A stretch of DNA of 41,527 nt from Acidobacteriota bacterium (GCA_023265315.1 JAHFUA010000011.1:1-41527), one strand, 5' to 3'; shown: positions 17,479 through 26,481, counted from the first letter of the stretch. Numbers and translations: made by a program. Notes: a model not told the origin generated them from the letters alone.

Positions 17479-18074
17479 GGCGTGGACCCAGGCGAGCAAA
17501 GCTGCGGCGCAAGACTAACGAGAGCGACATCCGCCTGGCGCTGAACGTGGACGGCCGCGGCCAGTACCGCATCTCCACTGGCATCCGCTTCTTCGACCAC
17601 ATGCTGGAGCTTTTCTCGCGGCACGGCGGCTTCGATTTGGAATTGCAGGCGAAGGGCGATCTGGACGTGGACCAGCACCACACGGTCGAGGACGTTGGCA
17701 TCGCCCTGGGCGAAGCGTTCGACAAGGCGCTGGGCGACAAGCGCGGCATCCTGCGCGCCGGCTATTTCCTCATGTCCATGGATGAGACCCTCGGCCTTGC
17801 GGCAGTGGATTTCGGCGGGCGCGCGACGGCGGTGGTCGAGACGCGCGTGCGCAACCGGTTGGTCGGCGACCTGCAATCCGAGCTGGTGTCGGACTTCTTC
17901 GAGGGGTTCGCGCGGGGCGCGCGCGCCAACGTTCATGCGCGCGTGATGTACGGCCGCTCCAGCCACCACAAGATCGAGTCGCTGTTCAAGGCTTTCGCCA
18001 GGGCGCTGCGGGCGGCCTGCTGGCGCGACCGCCGTCTTGCGGGCATGCTGCCCAGCACCAAAGGATTGCTGTGA
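17475..18074 (+). CDS. hisB: Imidazoleglycerol-phosphate dehydratase
   Basis: 199 residues; manganese-dependent dehydration of imidazole glycerol phosphate. The two metal-binding His repeats of the family are [16 protein letters not shown] and [38 protein letters not shown] is the first conserved block. It is the dehydratase domain alone, without the N-terminal histidinol-phosphatase domain of E. coli HisB, and no phosphatase gene occurs in this operon. ATG 17475 overlaps hisC as ATGA. The first 12 residues are Arg/Lys-rich and precede the usual family start. Confidence 0.95.
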   Translation: MRRGPRRAKLRRKTNESDIRLALNVDGRGQYRISTGIRFFDHMLELFSRHGGFDLELQAKGDLDVDQHHTVEDVGIALGEAFDKALGDKRGILRAGYFLMSMDETLGLAAVDFGGRATAVVETRVRNRLVGDLQSELVSDFFEGFARGARANVHARVMYGRSSHHKIESLFKAFARALRAACWRDRRLAGMLPSTKGLL

Positions 18075-18661
18075 TCGCCATCGTCGATTACCGCGCCGGC
18101 AACCTGGTGTCAGTGAAGAAAGCTGTAGACCGCCTCGGGTTCACCTGCGCGATCACATCGGACCCTGCCGTAGTCGAGCGCGCGGAGAAGGTGATCGTTC
18201 CCGGCGTGGGGCACTTCGCCGCGACTGCCACGCTGACCGACACCGGATTGCGCGAGGCCATCGCGAACGTGTTCAGGCACGGGACGCCGTTCTTCGGCAT
18301 CTGTGTCGGCATGCAATGGATGTTCGAATCCAGCGAGGAAGCCCCGGGAACGGCGGGGCTGGGCGTGTTTCCGGGTCAGTGCACACATTTCTCGCCAGAA
18401 GTGAAAGCGCCGCACGTCGGTTGGAACGATCTCGAAATCGAGGCCGGCTCGCAGTTGCTGCGCGGAGTACCGTCAGGCGCGTTCGTCTATTTCACCCACT
18501 CCTACCGCGCGCCGCTGGTCGCCGGGACCGTGGCCCGCTGCGACTATGGTGGGTTGTTTTCGGCAGCGGTGGAGTGCGGCCATTTGTTCGGCGTGCAGTT
18601 CCATCCCGAAAAGTCCGGGGAAACGGGACTCGCCATTCTGGACAATTTCTGCCGGTTCTAA
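18071..18661 (+). CDS. hisH: Imidazole glycerol phosphate synthase, glutaminase subunit
   Basis: 196-residue class I glutamine amidotransferase that supplies ammonia to HisF. The catalytic triad is visible: Cys in [11 protein letters not shown] (C78), and His and Glu in [10 protein letters not shown] (H178, E180). The oxyanion strand PGVGHFAA is at about 44-51. The GTG start overlaps the hisB stop as GTGA with AAAGGA upstream, and hisF follows after one base. That fits equimolar synthesis of the two subunits. Confidence 0.95.
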   Translation: MIAIVDYRAGNLVSVKKAVDRLGFTCAITSDPAVVERAEKVIVPGVGHFAATATLTDTGLREAIANVFRHGTPFFGICVGMQWMFESSEEAPGTAGLGVFPGQCTHFSPEVKAPHVGWNDLEIEAGSQLLRGVPSGAFVYFTHSYRAPLVAGTVARCDYGGLFSAAVECGHLFGVQFHPEKSGETGLAILDNFCRF

Positions 18662-18662
18662 G

Positions 18663-19436
18663 ATGCTGACCAAACGCATCATCGCCTGCCTGGACGTGGA
18701 CGCCGGCCGCGTGGTGAAGGGTGTGCGCTTTCTCGATCTGCGCGACGCCGGCGATCCTGCCGAACTGGCGTCCGCCCACAGCCGTGCCGGGGCAGACGAG
18801 ATCGTGCTGCTCGACATCTCGGCCACGCACCAGAACCGCGCCATCCTGCTCGATGCCGTGCGCCGCGCCGCCCGCGAGCTGTTTGTGCCGTTCACGGTCG
18901 GCGGCGGCATACGGTCGCTGGAAGATGCGGCCGCGGTCTTCGCTGCCGGCGCCGACAAGATTTCGATCAACTCCGCCGCGCTGGCCGATCCCACGCTGAT
19001 CACGCGCATCGCCGAGCGCTATGGCTCGCAGGCGGTGATCGTGGCGGTGGACGCCAAACGCCTCCCGCGCGCAAACGGCGCTTGCTGGGAAGTTCGCTCC
19101 GCCGGTGGCCGCAAGCCTACGGGCCGCGACGCGCTCGAGTGGGTAAGGGAAGCCGAGTCTCGTGGGGCGGGCGAGTTTCTGCTGACCTCCATGGACCGCG
19201 ACGGCACGGGTAGCGGCTTCGACTGCGAGCTGACCGCCGCGGTCGTGGGCGCCACCTCGATTCCGGTGATCGCCTCCGGCGGCGCCGGCGGTCCGCAGCA
19301 TTTCGTCACCGTCTTTCGCGAAGGGCGCGCCGATGCCGCACTCGCCGCCTCGATCTTTCACTTCGGGCTGAATTCTGTCGCCGAACTGAAGCAGGAACTC
19401 CGCGCCGCGGGCATCCCGGTGAGGTGGCCGTGCTGA
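18663..19436 (+). CDS. hisF: Imidazole glycerol phosphate synthase, cyclase subunit
   Basis: 257-residue (beta-alpha)8 barrel that forms the imidazole ring and AICAR. Catalytic Asp residues are at D11 ([16 protein letters not shown]) and D130 (VIVAVDAKR). FTVGGGIRS and [11 protein letters not shown] are the phosphate-binding and ring-closing segments. It partners HisH, encoded one base upstream. In most operons hisA precedes hisF; here it follows. Confidence 0.95.
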   Translation: MLTKRIIACLDVDAGRVVKGVRFLDLRDAGDPAELASAHSRAGADEIVLLDISATHQNRAILLDAVRRAARELFVPFTVGGGIRSLEDAAAVFAAGADKISINSAALADPTLITRIAERYGSQAVIVAVDAKRLPRANGACWEVRSAGGRKPTGRDALEWVREAESRGAGEFLLTSMDRDGTGSGFDCELTAAVVGATSIPVIASGGAGGPQHFVTVFREGRADAALAASIFHFGLNSVAELKQELRAAGIPVRWPC

Positions 19437-20104
19437 TCCCCTCCATCGATCTCATGGAAGGCAAGATCGTGCAGCTCATCCAAGGCTCGAAGAAAGCGCT
19501 GGAAACCACTGATTTTGAGGCTTGGATCGAGCGTTTCTCGCGCTACCCGCTGGTGCAGCTCATCGATCTCGACGCGGCCATGGGCAGGGGCCGCAATCGC
19601 GCGCTGGTCGAGCAGTTCGCCGCACGGCTGCTGTGCCAGGTCGGTGGCGGCATTCGCTCCTTCGAGATCGCCGAGGAGACCCTTCGCTGGGGCGCACAGC
19701 GAATCATCATCGGCTCGGCCCTGGTTCGCGACGGGCAGATCAACAGCACGTTTGCCGAAGAACTGGCGCGCCGGCTGGGTCGCGACCGCCTGGTCTTTGC
19801 CGTGGATTCACGCGGCGGCAAGGTGGCGGTCAGCGGCTGGAAGCAAGCGACTAACTTCTCTCCCTTCGAGATGATGCAGGCACTCGAGCCGTGGTGCGCC
19901 GCCTTCCTCTACACCCACATCGACACCGAAGGGCTGATGCAAGGCATTCCCTTGGACGTGGTTCGCGATCTGCGGCGCGCGACCACGCGGCAGCTCATGG
20001 TCGCCGGCGGCATCACCAGCGCCGCCGAGATCGAGCAGCTCGACGCCATGGGCGCGGACGCCGTCGTCGGCATGGCTATCTACACTGGTCAGGTGAAAGT
20101 CTGA
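19430..20104 (+). CDS. hisA: HisA-type phosphoribosyl isomerase
   Basis: 224-residue barrel protein and last gene of the operon. It should isomerise the ProFAR aminoaldose to the ketose. [16 protein letters not shown] carries the catalytic Asp (D7), and [16 protein letters not shown] carries the second (D126). VGGGIRS and VAGGITS bind the two phosphates. It is shorter than the usual 240 residues, and the usual DG motif after strand 6 reads [10 protein letters not shown], with Glu in place of Asp. GTG 19430 is preferred over GTG 19424 because GGTGAGG lies five bases before it and it matches the family N-terminus. Either way it overlaps hisF. Its identity rests on barrel motifs and context. Confidence 0.88.
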   Translation: MLIPSIDLMEGKIVQLIQGSKKALETTDFEAWIERFSRYPLVQLIDLDAAMGRGRNRALVEQFAARLLCQVGGGIRSFEIAEETLRWGAQRIIIGSALVRDGQINSTFAEELARRLGRDRLVFAVDSRGGKVAVSGWKQATNFSPFEMMQALEPWCAAFLYTHIDTEGLMQGIPLDVVRDLRRATTRQLMVAGGITSAAEIEQLDAMGADAVVGMAIYTGQVKV

Positions 20105-20346
20105 GAAAACTTTTTCCACAGCTTTCCTGCTTTACTATTGCCGGGTTCTAGGTAAAGATTTGCTTAACACGTGCAAATTTTAATTTCCACACGGTTTGCC
20201 AGGTTGTTTCGAGAACTTGGTCCGTCTTTAGCATTCCTCCAGCCTCGTTCCGTCTGCGTTTCCAGCCGCGTCGTACGGCGGGCCCACGCTACGCCCTGTC
20301 CTTGCGAGCCATCCACCCACACCACTGTTGTGAACGGATACGCACG

Positions 20347-20592
20347 ATGAAAGACATCAACGAGGTCCTCAGAAAGAAAGAAGCGGACTTGCAGCACCTC
20401 CAGAGAGAAGTAGAAGCATTGCGCATCGCGGCGCAAGTTCTCTCCGAGGAAACCGAAGCGGCCACCGCTTACGCGCGGCCGGCGGCGAATTCCTACGCTT
20501 CGCCCGCGCGGGCCGCGCCGCCGCCCCCGGCCGGCGCCACCGACGGGGGCTATGGCGCTTCTTGGGACGCGGCGGCAAAGAGATTTCCCTGA
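20347..20592 (+). CDS. Small coiled-coil protein with Pro/Ala-rich tail
   Basis: 81 residues. Residues 1-37 form a highly charged heptad-like helix (MKDINEVLRKKEADLQHLQR..., with Leu/Val at a/d positions). The rest is a low-complexity tail rich in Ala, Pro, Gly and Tyr. I do not know its function. The gene precedes the PilZ-GAF gene in the same direction by 65 bases, so the two may be co-transcribed. About 240 bases separate it from hisA. That gap holds an inverted repeat (TTTGC-N9-GCAAA near 20160-20178) and an AT-rich patch, but no clear promoter. The helix could mediate dimerisation. Confidence 0.6.
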   Translation: MKDINEVLRKKEADLQHLQREVEALRIAAQVLSEETEAATAYARPAANSYASPARAAPPPPAGATDGGYGASWDAAAKRFP

Positions 20593-20657
20593 TCGCGGCC
20601 GGCCTTGGGCCTGCAACTGCGCACCACTCCGTACTGTGAGTAGGGAGGTAACTGTTC

Positions 20658-22151
20658 ATGTCGATTTCGCCAACCCTGCGAGGAACGGGGACGGGTGTCG
20701 TTCCCGAGCGGCGCGGCTGCCCGCGCAGGAGCGTCATGAATCGGCGATTGGTCACCGTCAATCTCGATAACAAGGATGCCGGCCTGATGGTCGACCTCAG
20801 CGAGGCGGGTATGGCGATACAGGCGCTGGCCCGCATCAAGCCGGGCACGATCACCTCGCTGCAGTTCGAGTTGCCGGACAGCCTCACCCGCATCGAGGCC
20901 AGCGGAACCGTCGCCTGGGTAGACACGACCTCCGGGCGCGCCGGCATTCGTTTTCAGAGTTTGCCCGATGCTTCCGCGGCGTGCCTGAGGGAATGGATCG
21001 GGCTTGAGGCAGCGCAGGATCGGCCCACGGCCAAGCCGGCCACTACCGCACCGGCCGCCCCGGCGCTGCTGGGGCCGGAGAGCAAGGTGGCGGAGATTGC
21101 CGCCCTGCAGCGCGAGATCGCGAGCCAGGGCCTTAACCGTGACGCGGCCCTGGCCCTCATGGTCGAGCGTGCCCGCGGCCTCACCCGCGCCGACGGCGTG
21201 GCCATCGTCCTGGGCGATTCCAAGGGGATGATCTGCCGCGCCTCCAGTGGCTCGGCGCCGCCGGTGGGCGCCGATCTGCGGCCGGAATCGGGACTCTCGG
21301 GAGAGTGCGTGCGCACCGGCGTGACCGTGCGTTGCGAGGACACGGAGCTGGACCCGCGCGTGGATCGCGAGGCCTGCCGCTTCCTCAATCTTCGTTCGGC
21401 GGTGATTGTGCCCCTGTTTGCGCGCGGGAACATCAGCGGACTGGTGGAGATCTTCTACGCTTCTCCCCGCGCCTTCGATGGCCGCGATGTGCTCACGCTG
21501 CGTCGTATGGCCGACCTGATCTCGGCCACGCTGTGCGGCCCGGTGTGGCGGGAGCCGAAGCCGCCAGTCCAGGTCGCGAACGCTGCCGCACCGAATCCAA
21601 CGCCGGTGCGCGCTGCCGCCCCTGCGCCGGTGATCCCTCCCGCGCCCCAAGCCGCGTCCCAGCCGGGCAAGGTGGTCTGCCACGTCTGCGGGCACGAGAA
21701 TCCGCACGCCATCGGCGTTTGCGAGAAATGCGAGGTGCCGCTCCCCGGGCGTGCGTCCCCGAAGGCGGCGGAGCGGGCCGGCGCGGTCGCCCTGGGTTCT
21801 ACGTTGTTCCGGTCGCAGACCGACGAGAGAAGGCGGCCCACCCTCCGCCTGAACGCTAGTCTGCGCCTGCTCATTTTGATTGCCGTGCTGCTGTTGTTGA
21901 TGAGCATTTGGGGATGGCAGCAATACAAGTCGCATCGGGCGGGCGCGATACCCCCAGTGAACACAACCTCGGCCATCGAGCCGCTGGGAAACCGGCAGCG
22001 TGTGGGCGAGACGCCCACACGGACAGCCGCCGAGACCGGGGTCCCCAGAACGCCCGATTTTGGCGTCCTGGGGTGGGAGACGGTGGCGCTACAACCAGCC
22101 GGCTACCGCGCCGCTCATGCCCCCACGGGCAGCGCGAAATACGCGGGATAA
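20658..22151 (+). CDS. PilZ-GAF-zinc ribbon membrane protein
   Basis: 497 residues. Residues about 18-117 resemble a PilZ domain: Arg-rich PRRSVMNRRLVTVNL, then DLSEAGM (the D/NxSxxG motif), so c-di-GMP binding is plausible. Residues about 145-295 form a GAF domain (DGVAIVLGDSKG, SGLSGECVRTG, RSAVIVPLFARGNISGLVEIFY). After a Pro/Ala linker comes a zinc ribbon with CHVC (341-344) and CEKC (355-358), then one membrane segment (402-420). The last 60 residues look unnatural: they translate two palindromic repeats (22000-22073) and overlap the convergent gene by 37 bases. An AGGGAGG site lies nine bases before the ATG. It is probably a signalling protein with the sensor domains in the cytoplasm. 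Confidence 0.8.
   Translation: MSISPTLRGTGTGVVPERRGCPRRSVMNRRLVTVNLDNKDAGLMVDLSEAGMAIQALARIKPGTITSLQFELPDSLTRIEASGTVAWVDTTSGRAGIRFQSLPDASAACLREWIGLEAAQDRPTAKPATTAPAAPALLGPESKVAEIAALQREIASQGLNRDAALALMVERARGLTRADGVAIVLGDSKGMICRASSGSAPPVGADLRPESGLSGECVRTGVTVRCEDTELDPRVDREACRFLNLRSAVIVPLFARGNISGLVEIFYASPRAFDGRDVLTLRRMADLISATLCGPVWREPKPPVQVANAAAPNPTPVRAAAPAPVIPPAPQAASQPGKVVCHVCGHENPHAIGVCEKCEVPLPGRASPKAAERAGAVALGSTLFRSQTDERRRPTLRLNASLRLLILIAVLLLLMSIWGWQQYKSHRAGAIPPVNTTSAIEPLGNRQRVGETPTRTAAETGVPRTPDFGVLGWETVALQPAGYRAAHAPTGSAKYAG
22000..22073. repeat. Two adjacent palindromic repeats in the 3' end of the PilZ-GAF gene
   Basis: Element 1: GTGTGGGCG (22000-22008), loop AGA, CGCCCACAC (22012-22020), a perfect 9-bp hairpin. 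Element 2: CCCCAGAACGCC (22043-22054), a 7-base loop CGATTTT, GGCGTCCTGGGG (22062-22073), 12 bp with one mismatch. With its flank, element 2 reads GGGGTCCCCAG...CTGGGG, the same architecture as the argG element on the opposite strand, but with a different inner stem sequence. Confidence 0.7.
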
Positions 22152-23437
22152 CGCCGCGCGTAGCGCTTCTTCGCCCGGTACGAACGCGCCAGCTCCATGT
22201 AGATCCCGAGATCGCGGTCGAGGTCGGACTGGGTACCGTCGAAATAAAAGTTCCGGACAGGGATGCCACCGTAGTCCTTGCTCAGCTTGGGATACACCGA
22301 CTCGCTCACGATGCCGTTCATGCAGGTGAAGGGGCTGATGTCGATGATGCCGTCGGCTCCGTGCTGCGCCAGGTACACGGCCTTGCCGGCACTGAGCACC
22401 ATTTCGCCTTCCACGCCGGTGTGCGGCAAGTAGGGCGCTCCCAGCTCCAGGAGCTCCTCGATCTCGGGCTCCTCGTAACCGATCCAGTCCTCGCGAAAGG
22501 GCGCCCGGAGCGCGTGCTCGTCGCTATGCTGAACGTGCTCACGGAGCTGGGCCTTCAGCATCTCCAGCGACCACCCTTGCCCCCGCAACCGGAGCTTGCG
22601 GCGGACTTCCTGGTTGCTGTAGCCGATCCACTCGGCAATGTCGCTCAGCCAAGCCTCGGCGCCATAGCCTTCCAGCTTGCGCACCAGATCTTCATTGCTG
22701 AAGGTGTTCAGGCGGCAGAAAATTTCGCCCACCACGCCGATCAGCGGCGTCTCCGGATCGTAGTGCGCGGGCACGCGCCGGAAACGCTCGCGCGAGCGCC
22801 GGATTGAATCCACCAGGTCGCGCAGTTGGCAGTCGGGCTCGGCGCAACCGGCCTCGATGGTGCGGCACAGATCGCGAATGCATTCCTGGAAGACCTGGTC
22901 GGCCGCGCCGCTGACGTCCTCATAGGGACGGGTTTGCAGCAACGCCTTATGCAGCAGGTCGCCGCAGACCAGCGCCCGCCACGCCGCCCGCATGAACGGG
23001 GTGGCGATGTCGCCAATGTCCGCATAGCCGTTCTTGCTGCTGGGAGAGAGGATCTGCACCTCGCCGTGCCCCACTTCCGATAGCAGCTTCTTCAGATATG
23101 GCGCGTACTGGCCGAAGCGGCAGGGACCATCGGCGGCGGCCATGAAGAACACGGCGCGCCGGGGATCGAACCCCGGTTGCTCCATGATGCGCAGGAAGTC
23201 GCCCACCGTAACCTTCGCCGGATAGCACTCATCACCGGCCGTGAATTTGCCGCCCAGTTCACGCGTGCGCGCGTCCGACGGCGGCGTGGGATAGGCTTCC
23301 ACCCCCAGCCAGCGGAACACCGCCGCGAACGCTTCTGGATGTCCCTCGGACATCGCCGGCACGTAGACCACCTTGCCGTAAAGCGGGTTGTCAGCGCCGA
23401 CTTTGCGGCTCACATGCTGGTGGCGGAGGGCGCGCAT
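22115..23437 (-). CDS. HgdB-like (2-hydroxyacyl-CoA dehydratase-related) protein
   Basis: 440 residues from ATG 23437 (AAAGGA eight bases upstream). GTG 23413, which overlaps the preceding stop as GTGA, is an alternative. The protein resembles the C-terminal portion of the large activase/dehydratase-related proteins. Conserved Cys lie in KFTAGDECYPAKVTVGDF, in AADGPCRFGQYAP and in IDISPFTCMNGIVSES, and could ligate an iron-sulfur cluster as in HgdB/FldB-type subunits. It follows the double-ASKHA activator with overlapping ends, so the two are translationally coupled and likely form a complex. The substrate is unknown; calling it a true dehydratase would go beyond the sequence. Confidence 0.75.
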   Translation of the reverse strand: MRALRHQHVSRKVGADNPLYGKVVYVPAMSEGHPEAFAAVFRWLGVEAYPTPPSDARTRELGGKFTAGDECYPAKVTVGDFLRIMEQPGFDPRRAVFFMAAADGPCRFGQYAPYLKKLLSEVGHGEVQILSPSSKNGYADIGDIATPFMRAAWRALVCGDLLHKALLQTRPYEDVSGAADQVFQECIRDLCRTIEAGCAEPDCQLRDLVDSIRRSRERFRRVPAHYDPETPLIGVVGEIFCRLNTFSNEDLVRKLEGYGAEAWLSDIAEWIGYSNQEVRRKLRLRGQGWSLEMLKAQLREHVQHSDEHALRAPFREDWIGYEEPEIEELLELGAPYLPHTGVEGEMVLSAGKAVYLAQHGADGIIDISPFTCMNGIVSESVYPKLSKDYGGIPVRNFYFDGTQSDLDRDLGIYMELARSYRAKKRYARRYPAYFALPVGA

Positions 23438-26400
23438 CGCAGGAATCCTTTGCTGTCGAGATAGGCTTCGCAGCGGGTGATGAAGCCGGCGTCGTTGGAA
23501 TGCCCATCGAACTGGAGCACCAGCCCGGGCTTGCGGCCGGCCTCGTTCATGAACGACTTGATGTAGGAATCCGGCCCGCACTTGAAGTTCGAGATGTAGA
23601 CCACGTGCAGGTTGGGATAGCGCCGGGTGATGCGCGCCGCCGCCAGGATGCGCCGCCCCGAGTTCCAGTACATGTTGGGGTTCACATCCAGGATTTGCTC
23701 GTCGTCGAGCGGGAGGAAATCCATGGGCAGCACGTTGGCTCCGTAGAGCGCGCGCAGCTTGCGCGGGATGTCGCAATTGATGCTGCGGTCGTACATGTTA
23801 TAGGCGCGCCCCACCAGCACCAGGGCCGGCTCGCCGCTTTGCTCCAGGCGCTCGAGCGCCGTGCGACCGGCTTCTAGCAGGGCGTCGGTGAACGCTCCCT
23901 GGGCTGCATAAGCCGCCAGCACTGCGCGGTTGCTGGCGCGACGCGAGACGTTCAGCGTCTCTTTAGCGAATGCCGCCAGTTCCTCTTCCACTTTCTTGCT
24001 CCCCAGGCGGAAATGCACGGTCGGAGAAAGGATGCGGTCGCGCATCGGCTCCAGTTGCGGCACGGCGCGGATGACGAAGGGCAGCGTCTGGTTCCAGGGA
24101 CAGAGGTGTGACGCGGAGGTCCACGCCGGCGCCTCGTAGTCCATCATGTTGGGCAGCAGGACGTAATCCACTCCCTGCCGTACCAACTCCTGCACGTGTC
24201 CGTGGGCGACGATGACAGGGAAGCACGGTTGCGCCATGGCCAGTTCGTCGCCCGTGGCGGCGATCCTGCCATCCGTGCGCGGCGAAACCACGATCTCGAA
24301 TCCCAGCTCCTGGAAGTAGGCGCACCAGAAGGGGAAGCGGTCGTAAAAGTACATGGTGCGCGGCACGCCAACTTGCTTGCCGCGTCCGCGCGGCGGCTGG
24401 AGCACTTCCTCAAGCAGCTTCTCCCGGTACTCGATCAGGTCTTCGATCGCTGGCTTGCGGTCGGTGCGCGCGCGCTTGCGGAATTTGTCCGAACACTTGT
24501 CGCCCCAGTAGCTGCGCTGGCCCTCGATGGTGAACTCCTTCATGTCGCAGTAATTGGAGCAGGCGTGGCAGACGAATTCGCGGGTCTGGTAATCGACCTG
24601 GTTCAGGTCGTAGCCACGGAACTTGCTGAGCTGGCGGGAACCCTGCATGCGGTCGCGCGCGAGCAAGGCCATGCCGATAGCGCCAATCACGCCATTGTGC
24701 GGCGGGACGATGATGCGCTTGCCCAGGATCTGGGAGAACGCCGCCGCCACCGCGTCGTTGTACGCCGTGCCGCCCTGGAAGTAGATTACGTTGCCGATCC
24801 TGCGGCCGCGCACCACGCGGTTCAGGTAGTTCAGCGCCACCGAGTACGCCAGTCCGGCGCAGAGATCGCCGACTTCCGCGCCCTTCAGCAGCAGCCCGGT
24901 GACGTCGTGCTCCATGAACACCGTGCAGCGCTCGCCCAGGCGCGCCGGGCTGCGCGACGCGAGCGCCCGCCCCGCGAACTCGCCTTTGATCTGCACCCCC
25001 AGCTTTTCCGCCTGCTCTTCCAAAAAGGAGCCGGTGCCGGCGGCGCAGGCTTCGTTCATGGTGAAGTCCACCACCACGCCGCGGTCGATGCTGATGAATT
25101 TCGAGTCCTGCCCGCCGATCTCGAAGATGGTGTCCACCGGCTCCATGTCCAGCCGCCGGCAAACGTGCATGGCACCCGTTTTGTGCGCGGTGATCTCGTC
25201 GTTGACGGTGTCGGCACCCACCAGTTCGCCGATTAGTTCGCGCCCGGAGCCCGTTGTCCCCACGCCGAGAATGCGAAGCTGCGGCCCCAGCACGGCTTCG
25301 ATCACCGCCAGGCCCTGATTCACCACTTCGATGGGCCGGCCCTGGGTGCGGAGATAGATTTCATGCAGCAGGTTTCCAGCGGTATCGATAGCGACCAGGT
25401 TGGTGCTCACCGAGCCGACATCGATGCCAAGATAGGCGTCGACGATTTCGCCCGGGTCGAGCTGGCGGGTATCGTCCATGCGATCGCGCAGCAGCACCAC
25501 CTGCTCCATGGAGAGGGGATCGGCGCAGGCGAAGCTGCGCTTGGCGGCCGCATGCTGCTGGAGCTGATGGACGCGCTTGAACGAGCGCTTGCGCGTCTCC
25601 TCCGCTTCGAACAGCGCGGCGCCCACGGCGCCCAGCCAGGCGTGCAGCTCGGGCACCAGGAACTCGGATTCCTCCAGCTTGAAGACTTCGCGCAGCGCGT
25701 TGCGCACGCCCTGGTTGAGCGCTACCGCGCCGATAAAGGCCACCGGCGCCATCACCTCGCGGCCCTTGACGATGCTGGACTTGAAGTTGCGCGCCACCGC
25801 GTCGCAGAGCCCGCGCAGGATCTGATCCGTGGTGTAGCCCTTCTGCTGGGCGTGGATCATGTCGGTCTTGGCGAACACCGAGCAGCGCCCCGCGATCCGC
25901 GCCGCACAACTGGCCGCCGAGGCCGCCGCGCCCACTTCCTCCACCGAATACAGCAGTCGCGAAGCCTGCTGGTCGATGAACGAGCCCGTGCCCGCGGCGC
26001 AATCTCCGCTCGCCGAATAGTCCACAATTCCCAGGTACTTCAATTCTTCCGTCGGCTCCAGGCGCAGGTACTTGGAAGCTTCCCCGCCCATCTCGAAGAC
26101 AGTGCGCACCTCGGGATAGAACACCCGCACTCCCTTGGCCACCGCCCGGAACTCGTTCTCGAAATAAATGCCGAGGATCTTGGCGATGAGCTGGCTCCCG
26201 GAGCCGGTCACGCGTATGCCTTCCACCGCCTGTTCCGGCACGCACTCGTAGAACTCCCGCAGCAGATCGAAGGTGGACTGGATGGGGCTGCCCTGGATGC
26301 GGCGGTAGCGCGAGAGCAGCAGCGGGAGTCCCGCCCACGCGCTCCCGGCAGGGAAGTGGCCGGCGAAGAAGCTGTCGTTCTTCTGCGTGAGCGATTGGAA

Positions 26401-26481
26401 CAACTCGGCGTTACCAGGCGTGCCGATGGCAGCCAGCTTGAGGCTGACCGCCCCTATGTCCAAGCCGATATTGACGCTCAT
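23410..26481 (-). CDS. Double BadF/HgdC-type ASKHA activator with DUF2229-like region
   Basis: 1023 residues. Two acetate/sugar kinase-Hsc70-actin ATPase domains of the BadF/BadG/BcrA/BcrD family lie in tandem: the first from MSVNIGLDIGAVSLKL, the second from about 349 (AYLGIDVGSVSTNLVAID). Each has the two Cys that in HgdC-type activators hold one [4Fe-4S] cluster across a dimer: C161 (CAAGTGSF) and C200 (GRCSVF) in domain 1, and C479 and C519 in domain 2. Then follow a Cys cluster (VCHACSNYC...DKC) and a DUF2229-like region with AQPCFPVIV and HLCPWNQT. Such proteins use ATP to drive low-potential electron transfer to a partner, here probably the overlapping downstream product. The reaction is unknown. 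ATG 26481 is the family-like start. Confidence 0.82.
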   Translation of the reverse strand: MSVNIGLDIGAVSLKLAAIGTPGNAELFQSLTQKNDSFFAGHFPAGSAWAGLPLLLSRYRRIQGSPIQSTFDLLREFYECVPEQAVEGIRVTGSGSQLIAKILGIYFENEFRAVAKGVRVFYPEVRTVFEMGGEASKYLRLEPTEELKYLGIVDYSASGDCAAGTGSFIDQQASRLLYSVEEVGAAASAASCAARIAGRCSVFAKTDMIHAQQKGYTTDQILRGLCDAVARNFKSSIVKGREVMAPVAFIGAVALNQGVRNALREVFKLEESEFLVPELHAWLGAVGAALFEAEETRKRSFKRVHQLQQHAAAKRSFACADPLSMEQVVLLRDRMDDTRQLDPGEIVDAYLGIDVGSVSTNLVAIDTAGNLLHEIYLRTQGRPIEVVNQGLAVIEAVLGPQLRILGVGTTGSGRELIGELVGADTVNDEITAHKTGAMHVCRRLDMEPVDTIFEIGGQDSKFISIDRGVVVDFTMNEACAAGTGSFLEEQAEKLGVQIKGEFAGRALASRSPARLGERCTVFMEHDVTGLLLKGAEVGDLCAGLAYSVALNYLNRVVRGRRIGNVIYFQGGTAYNDAVAAAFSQILGKRIIVPPHNGVIGAIGMALLARDRMQGSRQLSKFRGYDLNQVDYQTREFVCHACSNYCDMKEFTIEGQRSYWGDKCSDKFRKRARTDRKPAIEDLIEYREKLLEEVLQPPRGRGKQVGVPRTMYFYDRFPFWCAYFQELGFEIVVSPRTDGRIAATGDELAMAQPCFPVIVAHGHVQELVRQGVDYVLLPNMMDYEAPAWTSASHLCPWNQTLPFVIRAVPQLEPMRDRILSPTVHFRLGSKKVEEELAAFAKETLNVSRRASNRAVLAAYAAQGAFTDALLEAGRTALERLEQSGEPALVLVGRAYNMYDRSINCDIPRKLRALYGANVLPMDFLPLDDEQILDVNPNMYWNSGRRILAAARITRRYPNLHVVYISNFKCGPDSYIKSFMNEAGRKPGLVLQFDGHSNDAGFITRCEAYLDSKGFLRCAPSATSM

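Noticed and set aside
20105-20346. A structured RNA or promoter in the 240 bases after hisA
   Set aside because: There are AT-rich patches and one weak inverted repeat, but no pair of -35/-10 hexamers at acceptable spacing and no terminator hairpin with a T-run.
22115-26481. Benzoyl-CoA reductase or 2-hydroxyglutaryl-CoA dehydratase proper
   Set aside because: The ASKHA and Cys motifs show the family, but the partner subunits and CoA-substrate genes are missing, so a specific substrate cannot be claimed.
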